This document shows, one piece after another, positions 34,388 to 44,194 of a stretch of 64,000 nt of DNA. The notes under the pieces are model-generated. The model worked only from the letters and a program-made list of their open reading frames with translations, did not search any database and had not been told where the DNA came from. This stretch comes from Lolium rigidum. Lineage: Eukaryota; Streptophyta; Magnoliopsida; Poales; Poaceae. The stretch spans positions 42,148,869-42,212,868 of the forward strand of contig NC_061514.1 of assembly GCF_022539505.1 (NCBI RefSeq). The letters run 5' to 3'. The first letter of the stretch is position 1; each line of letters opens with the position of its first letter. The position numbers and the translations under genes were made by a program.

Positions 34388-34894
34388 GCCGCCGCCGCGG
34401 GCGGTTGGCCTCCAAGTGGCAGTCGTGGGCCACGTCCCCGGATTTACTGCGCCGTAACTCCTCCCACGTCTGCGACGGTTATCGAAAACGGCCACACCAC
34501 GTCGCCCACTGCCGCACCAGATCCGGGGGGACATTGATGTGACCAGACGAACCGACGGCCAGGCCAGGCGTCAGACCGGTCAAGTCGGGCGCGGAACCCG
34601 AGGCGGCGGAGACCCCGGCGCACGGCAAGCCGGAGCCGGACAAAAAGTTCCACTCGAATCAAAATTCATCGGTAAGGCGGAGGCGCCATCAAGTTTTGCG
34701 AGAAAGCGAAAACCGTAAAGTGTAAAACAGCGGCCGGCTGGAAGCATCCGGCAAGAGCGAGCCGGATGAAGGCGCAGCCGGCTGAATGAAAATTCTCGGT
34801 CGGCCCCTCCAAGTGCCGCCAAGTACATTCGAGAAGCCGGGAAAACCTGCCTAGGTCCTTCTAAAACGCAGGACCTTGCCGGCTTCGGGGCTAA
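34388..34894. other. Element B region before 3' LTR, with PPT
   Basis: No gene. The end of the stretch, CTTCGGGGCTAA (34883-34894), is the purine-rich tract next to the 3' LTR that would prime plus-strand DNA. The rest would be upstream DNA of the antisense gene. Confidence 0.6.
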
Positions 34895-35774
34895 TGTCGG
34901 GGAAGACCCGGGTAGGGCAATGGACGCGGAGCAGCCGGCTGACCACCGGCCGGCTCGCGGCAAAGGCCGGCCGAGGAGCAGCCGGCCGGCGCCGTAGCCG
35001 GCTGGTCTCGGAAGTCGGTTGGCTCCGGGTCCTAGTCGGCCTGGTTACGGCCGCCAATGCCGTAGCCGGGCCGGCTTCTACAAGCCATATCCGACCGGGA
35101 GTTCAGTACCTCGCACCGACTCGAGGCCGGCGAGTCTTGCACTAGAAGGAACCGGGTTGGTGATCCGGGTTCCCAAAGTCCACGCCGACTTCATCTTCCG
35201 TAAAGCGCGGGGCACCGTGGAGCAATAGTGCCACGCGCCGGACAGGCCATCATGGCTTACGACGCGCCGTACATGTGCTACGAGTGGCCGACGGCGACAG
35301 AGACGCTTCCTCTCCATACCGCCGACCGTGGCAGCCGGATGGGACAGGCCATGACGCCTCAACGGCTCCCGACGTCACCGCCTCGGGAAGGAGCGGAGCC
35401 GGAGCCGGCCAAGCCGGCCAGTAGACTATAGGGTCTTATATGTAAAGTGCCGGTGCCTATATAAGCCGCACTACCCCTCTCGTGGAGAGGATCGATCGCT
35501 TACCATTCACTAGTCTTAGAGCTGCCCCGAGAGAGAGAGACCTTCGTCCACCTCGTAGCAGCCGGATACAGCTCAAGGAGCACCATTGTACCGTGTTACA
35601 CATCATATACACTCATAGCAGGAGTAGAGGTTTTGCCTCCACCGGAGGGCCTCGAACCTGGGTACGTCGCCGTGTCGTTCGTGCCCATACCCGCCTCCGG
35701 ATACCGCCGTGAGATCTCTCAGGAGCCCCTTCGATTAGCCACCCTATGGCATATGTCATGACGATACCACGACA
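34895..35774 (+). repeat. Element B 3' LTR
   Basis: 880 bp, TGTCGGGG to CCACGACA, followed by TSD GGTGC. Differences from the 5' LTR include several CTG/CCG exchanges and CAG/CGAG indels, plus real substitutions and small replacements near 35265-35290 and 35365-35420. Confidence 0.9.
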
Positions 35775-37740
35775 GGTGCAAGCATCGACTGCCTCCTCTC
35801 TTTCCAAAGGGAAAGATGCTCATGTTTCTGCTGCAGCTCCTTCTTCTGTAAGTCTTTGTTGAATCTAACAAGAATCTTTTGGAATGTGCCTTTGCTTAAC
35901 AATCTCTGTAAATCATTCCCTTTCTTTAAGGATCTACGAGGTGTGATATCCTCTTTAGAGGCTTTTGCCTCTCAATTCACCTCTCTGGAAGCGGACAAGA
36001 TTCGGCTGCAGGAGGAGGCTAGGTCTTCCTCTTCAAAGTTGGATGGCGCCATCAAAAAGGCCGTCGTAGCTCGCCAGGAGGTCGACTCCTTGAAAGAAGA
36101 GCTGAACAAGCCGAAGGAGCGGCTGAAGGAGGAGGAAGCTCGGGCGGCAGAAAAGGATGAACTCCTCCGTCAATCTGCTTTGGCCCTGCTTGGTAAGTCG
36201 CTTTATTCCTTACAGATTATTACTTTTTATGGATCTGCTTCTTCGTCAATGATTTCCTTTGACTACTTGCAGAAGCTGCCAACATCCCTGCTACTGCCTT
36301 GGATAAAATTCCGAGCAATTCTCCAGCAAATGGTGCGTCGACGGTTCTCACCGCCCACCAACTTACCCGAGAGCTTCTTGACAAGGGAAAGGGTGCTCTG
36401 GCGAGGATGCACTCGATGATATTCCCCAAGGCCACGCAGGAGAAGACTCTGGGTCAGCTGATTGATGCTTTCGCAGTCGACACCAAGGAGGTCATTGAGG
36501 TATTCAAGCGTACCTCGCGTACCTATGGCGCCCTTCTTGCCTTCCAACTTATGATGGGTTACGGCTTTAAGGCTGACATTGAAGAAATGACTAAGAAGCT
36601 GCCGAAAGGAAAAGATGGGCAATCTATCGATTTAAGCGCCTTTACGGCGTCCGCCCGTACTTGTGCTCGCCAGCTCCTTGATTTAGTCTCGAGAAAAACA
36701 TCGGTTGGCCCTAGCACTGTCGACCCGCACTCAGGCTCCTTGATTGTTGTAACAATTTTACCCTTGGGCTAGTTTGAAACATTATTCTGCTACGAAAACT
36801 TTAAGTTTGTAATAAATACTATGTCGGCAATGTTGCCAGCATGTTTTTATCATAATATCTTCACTTGTGCTTCTCCTGATAGGGATTGCTTATACCTCTC
36901 CCGATGGGAGTTTTGTTGGATGCTTGATTTGACCATATCATCCTCTTTGACGCCGCTGCTCGCAGGTTTTCCCAGTGCCCTCGTTTGTTGACGACTCCTC
37001 TGGTGTTCTTCCCGAAAGTGATCGGATCCAACGGATGAGGGATCGGATCGCCCAGATGGAGAAGGATCTGCGCAGCACTTATGCCTTGGCCGCGATTATT
37101 AATAAGAAGAGCCAGACTGCAGCCGACGTAGAGCGATACGCTCTTACTGAGCTGCATAAAGCTACCGAGAGCTTGAACTGTGAGTCCTTTAATCTCTTCA
37201 CCCTTTGGTCGGTAGCGTTTTATCTGATCCTCTGTTGCTTCCTTGTCAGTCATAGCTCTGAATCGTGCGGAAGAGAGCAAACGGATTCACGAGCGTGTGA
37301 ATGCTTTGATCGAGTTATCCTCGACCGAGGAAATTTTCTGGCGGGAGCACTCGAAGGCATCGGCTGTCGCACAATTTCAGGATCGAGTTCAACAGGTTCA
37401 CCACTTCTTCAACAAGTGCTATAGAGCCATGAGGGTGGTTTGGAAGACGATGTTTCCTTTGAACGCAGTTCCCCCTACGCTCCTTGTATTAATGTCGGAG
37501 TTTGGTAACGCCAGGAAGATCCGGGACTTGGTGCGCGCGTAAGTTTTTGCAGGAGCCAGGTTTACGCTTGCTCTTGTACTTGCCCGTTATCCTGCGGCAG
37601 GTTTACTGTCGATTGCCAACGTTACTGGAGACTTGGAGGCACTGTATCCGAAGGTGTTGTTGCCTGCAAACATAATTGTCGACAGACTCGAGAAAGATTC
37701 AAAGATACCTGAAGAAAAAGGAACTCCGCAAGGATGATCT
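35775..37740 (+). CDS. Antisense spliced gene of element A, exons 3b to end
   Basis: Continuation after element B. Exon 3 resumes at 35780 in frame and ends at 35847 before GTAAGT. Exon 4 (35931-36192) is a coiled coil (LEADKIRLQEEAR, VDSLKEELNK). Exon 5 (36273 to about 36747 or the stop at 36772) contains LTRELLDKGKGALARMHS and TYGALLAFQLMMGYGF. Possible further exons at about 36966-37179 (IQRMRDRIAQMEKDLRS) and 37250-37540 (RIHERVNALIELSSTEEIFW), and a short last one at about 37605-37735, have GT and AG borders but less certain joins. The layout copies that of the element B gene. It is helical and may oligomerise. Confidence 0.68.
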
Positions 37741-38394
37741 CAGGGTTTTAATGGCTGTTTGTAAATAGATAGTTTGACTACTTTATCCGAGCGTTTGGAT
37801 GACGCCTTTTCATTCGGTAGATACATGCATATGTACTTTTACCGTGTTATTGCCGTTGGCAGGTTTCAATTTTGAGCGAATCTCAGTTGCTCGTTTTTAA
37901 ATGTATGTATATTGGCTGTTTTAGCAAATCATGTGAGTGATCAGCTCGTGTTGCAGGTCTTGCTAAACCTGTTGTATGCGCAACTTTGCTTTCAACCGTT
38001 TTAAATTTTGACAGGCACTCCCGAATATTTCGGGTGTAGTGATTCTGCCGATGAGCCCGTTGTTCCTTGATATTTCCATAAGTGAAATATCAAACGTGGG
38101 TTGTTGTTTATGTGTATTTCCAAACTCTTGCTATTTACGGCACTCGTAGAGGCATCTATAGCAGAGGGAAGGGTGAACGTCTTTCTAGCGCTCGTGGAGG
38201 CTTTCTGGAGCACGATCTTCCGCCATGTACTATGTTTGTATAGTGATGGGGCTTAGAAGTTTGTAGTCACTGCAATGCTTAACAAATAATCGAAGCTTAA
38301 GTTCTTATTGATAAGGTAAGCATAATGCTAGAGGGCGAAGGGGAAAGCCCTGTTTATACTTAAAGGAAAAACAAAATAAATGCTGATAAACTGC
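37741..38394. other. Element A gap between antisense gene and gag-pro
   Basis: No RT, RNase H or integrase coding is present, and none occurs elsewhere in element A. The two genes converge here. AT-rich sequence with repeated TGCCG(A)GTTG-like words would be the 3' UTRs. Confidence 0.6.
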
Positions 38395-39864
38395 TTAAGC
38401 AAGGAAGGGATTCTTCTCTTCTTCTGGCTTTTTCACCACGTTAGAGGTGGCCGCGGCGTTGTTGATTTCACCAGGGGTTTGAGCTGTGACTGCCAGCGTC
38501 TTGCTGTCTTCTATGCCTTCTGCGTCATCAACTGCCAAACCTTTGACTACCGAAGCTTTTGCTGCCAAAGCTCCTGCTGCTGAGGCTTCTGCTGTCGAGG
38601 CTTTAAGGGCAAGGTCGGCTGGCTTCTTTTTGCTTCCCCTGTCATCCTTTTCTTCCTTGATTTCACGCAACATCAACTTAGGTGGAGGCTTAATAATTTC
38701 TTGCTTGCTCCCAAACTTCGCAGCGATCCTCTGGAAATCGCGGTCGCAACTGTCTGAGCGCGAAAAACTTCCATGGACTGTGATGTTTGTCCCTTTGTTG
38801 CCAGGCATCTTCAACTTGAGATATGCATAGTGCGGCACGGCCATGAACTTGGCGTAGGCTGGTCTCCCGAGTATAGCATGATACTGTGACTCCCAGTTCA
38901 CTACCTCAAACTCGATCTTCTCCTTCCCGAAATTGTCGGATATGCCGAAGACAACGTTCGTGTAAATTCTTCCAAGAGAGTAACCTGGTTCAGTCGGCGT
39001 AATCCCGTGAAAGCAGGTGTCTGTTTCTTCCAGCATTCCCATGGTGATCCCCATACTCTTGATTGTGTCGACGAAAATCAGGTTTAACCCGCTTCCACCG
39101 TCCATAAAGACTTTGCTCATCTTGAATCCTCCTATCTGTGCCTCGACTACCAGGGCAGCATGTCCTAGTTTTGGTATGGTCATCGGGTGGTCGGCTCGGC
39201 TGAACGTAATGTTCTGAGAGGACCACTCGACATACTCAGGGATGTTTGCCATGATGCTTTCGGCCAGATTAATTTCTCGGGTGAGCTTCTTCATCTCTCT
39301 TCTCGAGACACCTGTCTTGTGGATCATACTCATCTGCCCACGTGGTGGTGGGAACGCCTCGTTGGGTTGATGAGGTTGGGCCTGCTGTACTTGGTGCTGT
39401 GGTGGAGGTGGAGGTGGAGGTGGTAACGGTTGCTGTCCTGACTGCTGGATGAGTTTATGCATGTCAAGGAACTGTCGACAATCCCTGAGAAGGTGACTTG
39501 ACTTCGTTTTGCCGTCCTTGGAGTCGACATACGAGTGCAAGTAACAGGGGGCGTTGATCTGCTCAGCATAGGGTAGCTCGGGAGCCCTCTGCTGCCGTGG
39601 TTTATAATTGCCGCGGTTTCCAGAGTTGTTCCGGTTGCCATCCTGTCGATCATCTCTTCTTTCATCATACCGATCATCATGTCGATTGGAGTATCCTGCA
39701 GCTACCAGATTGTTGTCGTCGTAGTTTCGATTTTTCCTCCTTTTGTTCCGATCCCTTCGGCTGCCCGAATCGTGCTTTGGCTGGTCATCATCTTCATCAT
39801 CGCTGCGCTGGCGTGGTCTTCGCACGTTGTCCTCGCCATCAGCCCAACTGTTGGCGATTTCCAT
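38395..39864 (-). CDS. Element A gag C-terminus and aspartic protease (489 aa)
   Basis: The frame starts MEIANSWADGEDN (inside gag), then has a basic Arg/Asp-rich stretch, a Cys/His segment CYLHSYVDSKDGKTKSS ending in LLRDC (about residues 107-128), a Pro/Gln run (about 146-175), and the protease with VFMDGGSGLNLIF (about 251-263) and HAILGRPAYAKFMAVPHYAY (about 329-348). An Ala/Lys-rich tail with a run of AEASAAGALAAKA type follows and ends in a stop. In autonomous relatives RT would follow. Here the frame stops and no pol is found. The frame is open and well preserved. Confidence 0.87.
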   Translation of the reverse strand: MEIANSWADGEDNVRRPRQRSDDEDDDQPKHDSGSRRDRNKRRKNRNYDDNNLVAAGYSNRHDDRYDERRDDRQDGNRNNSGNRGNYKPRQQRAPELPYAEQINAPCYLHSYVDSKDGKTKSSHLLRDCRQFLDMHKLIQQSGQQPLPPPPPPPPQHQVQQAQPHQPNEAFPPPRGQMSMIHKTGVSRREMKKLTREINLAESIMANIPEYVEWSSQNITFSRADHPMTIPKLGHAALVVEAQIGGFKMSKVFMDGGSGLNLIFVDTIKSMGITMGMLEETDTCFHGITPTEPGYSLGRIYTNVVFGISDNFGKEKIEFEVVNWESQYHAILGRPAYAKFMAVPHYAYLKLKMPGNKGTNITVHGSFSRSDSCDRDFQRIAAKFGSKQEIIKPPPKLMLREIKEEKDDRGSKKKPADLALKASTAEASAAGALAAKASVVKGLAVDDAEGIEDSKTLAVTAQTPGEINNAAATSNVVKKPEEEKNPFLA

Positions 39865-40462
39865 CAGCTTGGTGATGGTTTTCGGCTTTTTGCGTCCAAG
39901 TTCTTCTATGTAACTTTCACATCGGACGCCATCGCTGAAAGCGTCGATTGCTCTGTCTACAGATACATCTTAGGCAGCGTTTAGGAGTTTGGTGAATCTC
40001 CCTATGTAAGAGCGCATCGACTCCTTCTGCTTCTGCTAGCAGTTGCGTAGCTCCTCAATCCCGACGGGTCTTTTATATGTCGCCTGGAAGTTAGCGATGA
40101 AGGCGTCCACCAGGTCGTCCCATGATTTGATGGAGCCTTTCGGCAGTCCTCTTAACCAAGCCCGTGCCGAGTCCTTTAAGTAGAGCTGTAAGCACTGCAT
40201 TGCCGCTATCTCGGTTCCCTTTATGCGGAATCACGGTCCAGCGGTAATCGTCTATCCAAGATCTTGGTTCCTGCTGCCGATCATACTTGGCAGCGTCAGT
40301 GGGAGTAGGTTTGAATTTTTTGGGTGGCATCGACTCGCGGATTTTGTAACTCAAACAATCGGCTCCCCTTAGTTCATCATCGTACTCTTGATCCTCGTCT
40401 AAGGAGTCGCTGTCGTCATCCTTCCTCGCGGCGCGTCGTCGCCTCGCTTTATCGATTCGGCT
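39865..40462 (-). pseudogene. Element A gag core
   Basis: Pieces of the retrotransposon gag domain are readable in several frames: SMPPKKFKPTPTDAAKYD, EPRSWIDDYRWTVIPHKG (about 40285-40225), then in other frames the capsid-like core (about 40200-40080) and the C-terminal part leading into 39864. Stops at 40463 (TAG where an in-frame CAG is likely) and shifts near 40225 and 39985 break it. It links 40463-41494 to 38395-39864 as one former gag-pro ORF. Confidence 0.7.
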
Positions 40463-41494
40463 CTAGGTGATTTCATCCCGAGCATCTCTCGCCCAATGTT
40501 TCGAACCACTGGCCTGCGCCGTGGTTTTCTCCTTCTGCGGGACTAGATTGTTTCCCAATATGGCGAGACTTTCTAGGGCACCGCGATGAGCTTGCGCCAT
40601 GGATCCTTCGGGGCGTTGGTTGATGAGGTACGCGGCGAGATTGGCCGTTGCTCCCGCAACGTTCTTCGGCCGTGGCATGCCTGCGGTATCCGTGGTCATG
40701 AAAGACTTGGTTAGATTCGACGTTATTTCTCTGGCATCGTCTTCTGAGAGCCTGGACAGTCTTGATCGATGTTTTCCTGCCCCAAGAGCGCTTCGGGAAG
40801 CGCTTACTTGTGAAGCTCTCCGTCGCTCGCTGGATCGTTCTGCTGCAGATAGGCGTCTTTCGAGGGTAGCTTGCTCCCTCGACAGGTGCTCCCGGTTTTT
40901 CTCTAGTATAGAGCGGTATGCGTTTAGGGTTCCAACCGAGGTTCCTGCGGGGAGCGGGGTGTTGTTAAGTACGGCTGTCCTGGCCGCAGCCCACTCCTCA
41001 TCCGCGATGGTATAGTCGCTGTCGCGATTGCTAGCGCTATTTTCGAAGCTCGCTCTCCTGCTGGAACGGGGCGTGCAATCCCCGTCTCCTCCGTGCCTTG
41101 TATTTCCTGTGTTGTTGGCGACGTAGACCTGATGGTGTGCTGTTCTTCGGGTGGTTCTCCTGGCTATGCTGCCGACACTGTCTTCTCCCGACGAGTATTG
41201 GGCATTGCAGATGAACGGTGTGTCGCTTGATCCCAAACCGTGCCTGGCGTCGCAGTTCGAGCAGTAGTAGGAGGTTAATTCTGAAGACGTAGGTTCGTCG
41301 AATCCCACCGACATTGAGGACGCTGAACGGGGAGTCGAAGGCGCGGGCGAGCTCATCGACTCTGTCAGGCCAGCCAATAGATCGAGCGATGACGACGCAC
41401 TAGGGCTCGTTGATCCAGAGGTGGGCGATTCTAACAGCTGGAGGATTCCCTCTGCATTGGCGTTGTAGTGGACGCTGCTGATGGTCATCTCCAT
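40463..41494 (-). CDS. Element A gag N-terminal region (343 aa)
   Basis: Starts MEMTISSVHYNANAEG, 167 bp after the PBS. It is Ser/Thr-rich, with a CSNCDARHGL segment (about residues 78-87), then a charged helical part (REHLSREQATLERRLSAAER, about 204-223) and a conserved NLAAYLINQRPEG region. It ends at a TAG directly before ARRRR-coding sequence, so it was probably longer. It resembles the N-terminal extension of gag in grass Gypsy elements. No catalytic role is expected. Confidence 0.72.
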   Translation of the reverse strand: MEMTISSVHYNANAEGILQLLESPTSGSTSPSASSSLDLLAGLTESMSSPAPSTPRSASSMSVGFDEPTSSELTSYYCSNCDARHGLGSSDTPFICNAQYSSGEDSVGSIARRTTRRTAHHQVYVANNTGNTRHGGDGDCTPRSSRRASFENSASNRDSDYTIADEEWAAARTAVLNNTPLPAGTSVGTLNAYRSILEKNREHLSREQATLERRLSAAERSSERRRASQVSASRSALGAGKHRSRLSRLSEDDAREITSNLTKSFMTTDTAGMPRPKNVAGATANLAAYLINQRPEGSMAQAHRGALESLAILGNNLVPQKEKTTAQASGSKHWARDARDEIT

Positions 41495-41660
41495 GTTTCC
41501 TTGTAGATCTGAGAAGTTTGAACGAGAAGAGTCGCTATGCGGGGTGAACTCGTAGGAGCCGAATCAGATCGGACCTCCCAGAGTTGGTGATGGCGGTGCC
41601 GATGAAGATGTCGATGACATGATCAGATCTGCCGATGACTGATCTGGTGCTCGCGAGTTT

Positions 41661-41678
41661 CCCACGGACGGCGCCAAT
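41661..41678 (-). promoter_or_regulatory. Element A primer-binding site
   Basis: The minus strand reads ATTGGCGCCGTCCGTGGG directly after the LTR end CCCCGACA. The TTGGCGCCG core is shared with other grass Gypsy PBS sequences. It fixes the orientation of element A. Confidence 0.78.
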
Positions 41679-42191
41679 TGTCGGGGTGTTCCTCGACAAT
41701 GTCCTCCGATTGGGACTTAGGGTTGATGGAATCCCGCAAGCTGATACGAGACATCGGTACACATACAAACGGGGGAGCGATTTACCCGAGGTTCGGGGCC
41801 CTCGATGAGGTAAAACCCTTACGTCCCGCTTGTACTGTTCTTGATTATGATGAAAACGAGTGTTACAATGGGGTGCCGAATAGCTCGGCTGTGATCTCGT
41901 CGAGATAGCTAATCGCTAGGGTAACCTAGTTCTAAGCTTCGTTGGCTAAGATCGCTAAGATTGATTGTATCCCTCGATAGCCCCTCTCCTGGCCTTTATA
42001 TAGGTGGCCAGGTCCCGAGAGGTCTAGTCGAGTACGAGTAGGATTACAATAGATCTATCTCTAATCTTACCTTGTTCGGCTTCTTCCGTGTCTTGTGCTT
42101 CAAGTAATATTCCGCCGCACCGTCCTAGTGGCCCATCTTCCCTCCGGGTACCTTCATGGGCCTCCTCGTGGACCGTATAGGGTAGAGCAAC
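41679..42191 (-). repeat. Element A 5' LTR, truncated at its outer end
   Basis: 513 bp, matching 19231-19743 of the 3' LTR. The outer 31 bp, up to the terminal CA on the plus strand, are missing, and the sequence passes straight into a 47-bp copy of LINE-2. The TATA box on the minus strand is at 42002-41995. Confidence 0.85.
41995..42002 (-). promoter_or_regulatory. TATA box of element A LTR in a palindrome
   Basis: The minus strand reads TATATAAA between CCTGGCCACC and GGCCAGG, so the box lies in the loop of an imperfect hairpin. Same at 19554-19547. Confidence 0.55.
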
Positions 42192-42459
42192 TTTGGTGGC
42201 GGGACTGTCTCAAATCCTTGGACATCTACAAGAACCTGGCTTCATGCTCTTTACAGAATGGTCGGTCCATTTTGTTTTGGACTAATAAATGGGGGCCAGA
42301 GATGTTCGCACAAAAATGGCAGTTCCTTTTCACCTTTGCTAAGAATGTGTCTCTTTCGGTTTGGGATGTTATAAATTCTTTTGACATTGCTGAGTTATTT
42401 CACCTGCCCTTATCAGTACAAGCTATGAATGAATATAATGCTTTACTTCATTTGGTGCA
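42192..42459 (+). pseudogene. LINE-2 ORF2, block between element A and N2
   Basis: The first 47 bp repeat 19184-19230. From 42239 the LINE-2 reading continues: CSLQNGRSILFWTNKW, KNVSLSVWDVINSF and YNALLHLVH, the region between the RT and the zf-RVT domain. The frame continues after N2 at 49262 (HTTQLSQD). Confidence 0.85.
42455..42459. repeat. Target-site duplication GTGCA of N2 (second copy 49257-49261)
   Basis: GTGCA abuts both ends of N2, and the LINE-2 codons rejoin across it. Confidence 0.9.
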
Positions 42460-44194
42460 TGATGTCTACGGGAGCTTCTATTCTTGTAGACAGTGTTGGG
42501 CCTCCAAGAGCAGAGGTTTGTAGAACAGCAGCAAGTTTCCCTTAAGTGGATCACCCAAGGTTTATCGAACTCAGGGAGGAAGAGGTCAAAGATATCCCTC
42601 TCATGCAACCCTGCAACCACAAAGCAAGAAGTCTCTTGTGTCCCCAACACACCTAATAGGTGCACTAGTTCGGCGAAGAGATAGTGAAATACAAGTGGTA
42701 TGAATGAATATGAGCAGGTAGTACGGCGCCGGAAAATAGCTTGCCGGCATACGAGTTGATGGTAGTAATATTGTAGGAAGTAAACAAGCAGTAGTAACGC
42801 AGTGAGTAGTAATTCGAGTAAAACAAGTAACAAGCAGCGATAGCAGTATTTTGGAACAAAGCCTAGGGATTAGACTTTCACTAGTGGACACTCTCAACAT
42901 TGATCACATAACAGAATAGATAAATGCATACTCTACACTCTCTTGTTGGATGATGAACACATTGCGTAGGATTACACGAACCCTCAATGCCGGAGTTAAC
43001 AAGCTCCACAATTCAATGTTCATATTTAAATAACCTTAGAGTGCATGAAAGATCGATACGACTAAACCAAGTACTAACATAGCATGCACACTGTCACCTT
43101 CATGCTTATGTAGGAGGAATAATACACATCAATACTATCATAGCAATAGTTAACTTCGCAATCTACAAGAGATCATGATCATAGCATAAACCAAGTACTA
43201 ACACGAGTGCACACACTCGTCACCATTACACCGTGTAGGAGGAATAAAACTACTTTAATAACATTGCTAGAGTAGCACATAGATAAATTGTGATACAAAA
43301 CACATTGCAATCATAAAGAGATATAAATAAGCACTTCACTATGCCATTCATAACAGTGAATAAGTATTCTGTGAAATATAGCCTAAGAGACCCACACGGT
43401 GCACACACTGTCACCTTTACACACGTGGGACAAGGAGTCTCCGGAGATCACATAAGTAAAACTCACTTGACTAGCACAATGACATCTAGATTACAAGCAT
43501 CATCATATGAATCTCAATCATGTAAGGCAGCTCATGAGATTATTGTATTGAAGTACATAGGAGAGAGATGAACCACATAGCTACCGGTATAGCCCCGAGC
43601 CTCGATGGAGAACTACTCCCTCTTCATGGGAGCAAGCAGCGGTGATGAAGATGGCGGTGGAGATGGCAGCGGTGTCGATGGAGAAGCCTTCCGGGGGCAC
43701 TTCCCCGCTCCGGCAGGGTGCCGGAACAGAGACTCCTCGTCCCCGGATCTTGGCTTCGCGATGGCGGCGGCTCTGGAAGGTTTCGCGTACCGTGGCTTCC
43801 TCCGTCGATGCAGGGGCTTTATATAGGCGAAAGGGCAGCGTCAGAAGGTCGAAGGGGCGACGACACCATAGGCTGGCGCGGCCAGGGCCCAGGCCGCGCC
43901 ACCCTATCATCTGGGGCCCACAGGGCCCTCCTCCGGCGGCTCTCGGGTGTTCGGATGCTTCCGGGCAAAATAGGAACCCGGGCGTTGATTTCGTCCAATT
44001 CCGAGAATATTTCGTTACTAGGATTTCTGAAACCAAAAACAGCGAGAAAACGAGAACTGGCACTTCGGCATCTTGTTAATAGGTTAGTTCCAGAAAATGC
44101 ACGAATATGACATATAATGTGCATAAAACATGTAGGTATCATCAATAAAGTAGCATGGAACATAAGAAATTATCGATACGTTGGAGACGTATCA
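42460..44194 (-). repeat. N2 3' LTR
   Basis: 1735 bp, plus-strand start TGATGTCTACG and end GACGTATCA. Nearly identical to 47520-49256. Indels such as CTG at 43091-43093 against CTCG at 48151-48154 are the main differences. Confidence 0.92.

Larger units (their letters stand above)
22265..35774 (+). mobile_element. Element B, complete Tat-type Gypsy retrotransposon
   Basis: 13.5 kb with 881- and 880-bp LTRs, TSD GGTGC (22260-22264, 35775-35779), PBS after the 5' LTR, gag, protease, RT, RNase H, a second RNase H and integrase on the plus strand, then a six-exon gene on the minus strand and a PPT before the 3' LTR. Two RNase H domains plus an antisense gene between pol and the 3' LTR are hallmarks of the Tat lineage. 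LTRs differ at roughly a few percent by eye. Frame breaks are scattered through gag-pol, several of them at CTG sites. Confidence 0.9.
19231..42191 (-). mobile_element. Element A, Tat-type Gypsy with gag-protease but no pol
   Basis: The element is read on the minus strand: 5' LTR 42191-41679 (truncated start), PBS 41678-41661, gag and protease 41494-38395, then no RT, RNase H or integrase, then an opposite-strand spliced gene (20655-37740), PPT at 19790-19775 and 3' LTR 19774-19231. Without element B it is about 9.4 kb. The antisense gene and gag type place it in the Tat branch of Ty3/Gypsy. It sits in LINE-2. Confidence 0.85.
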
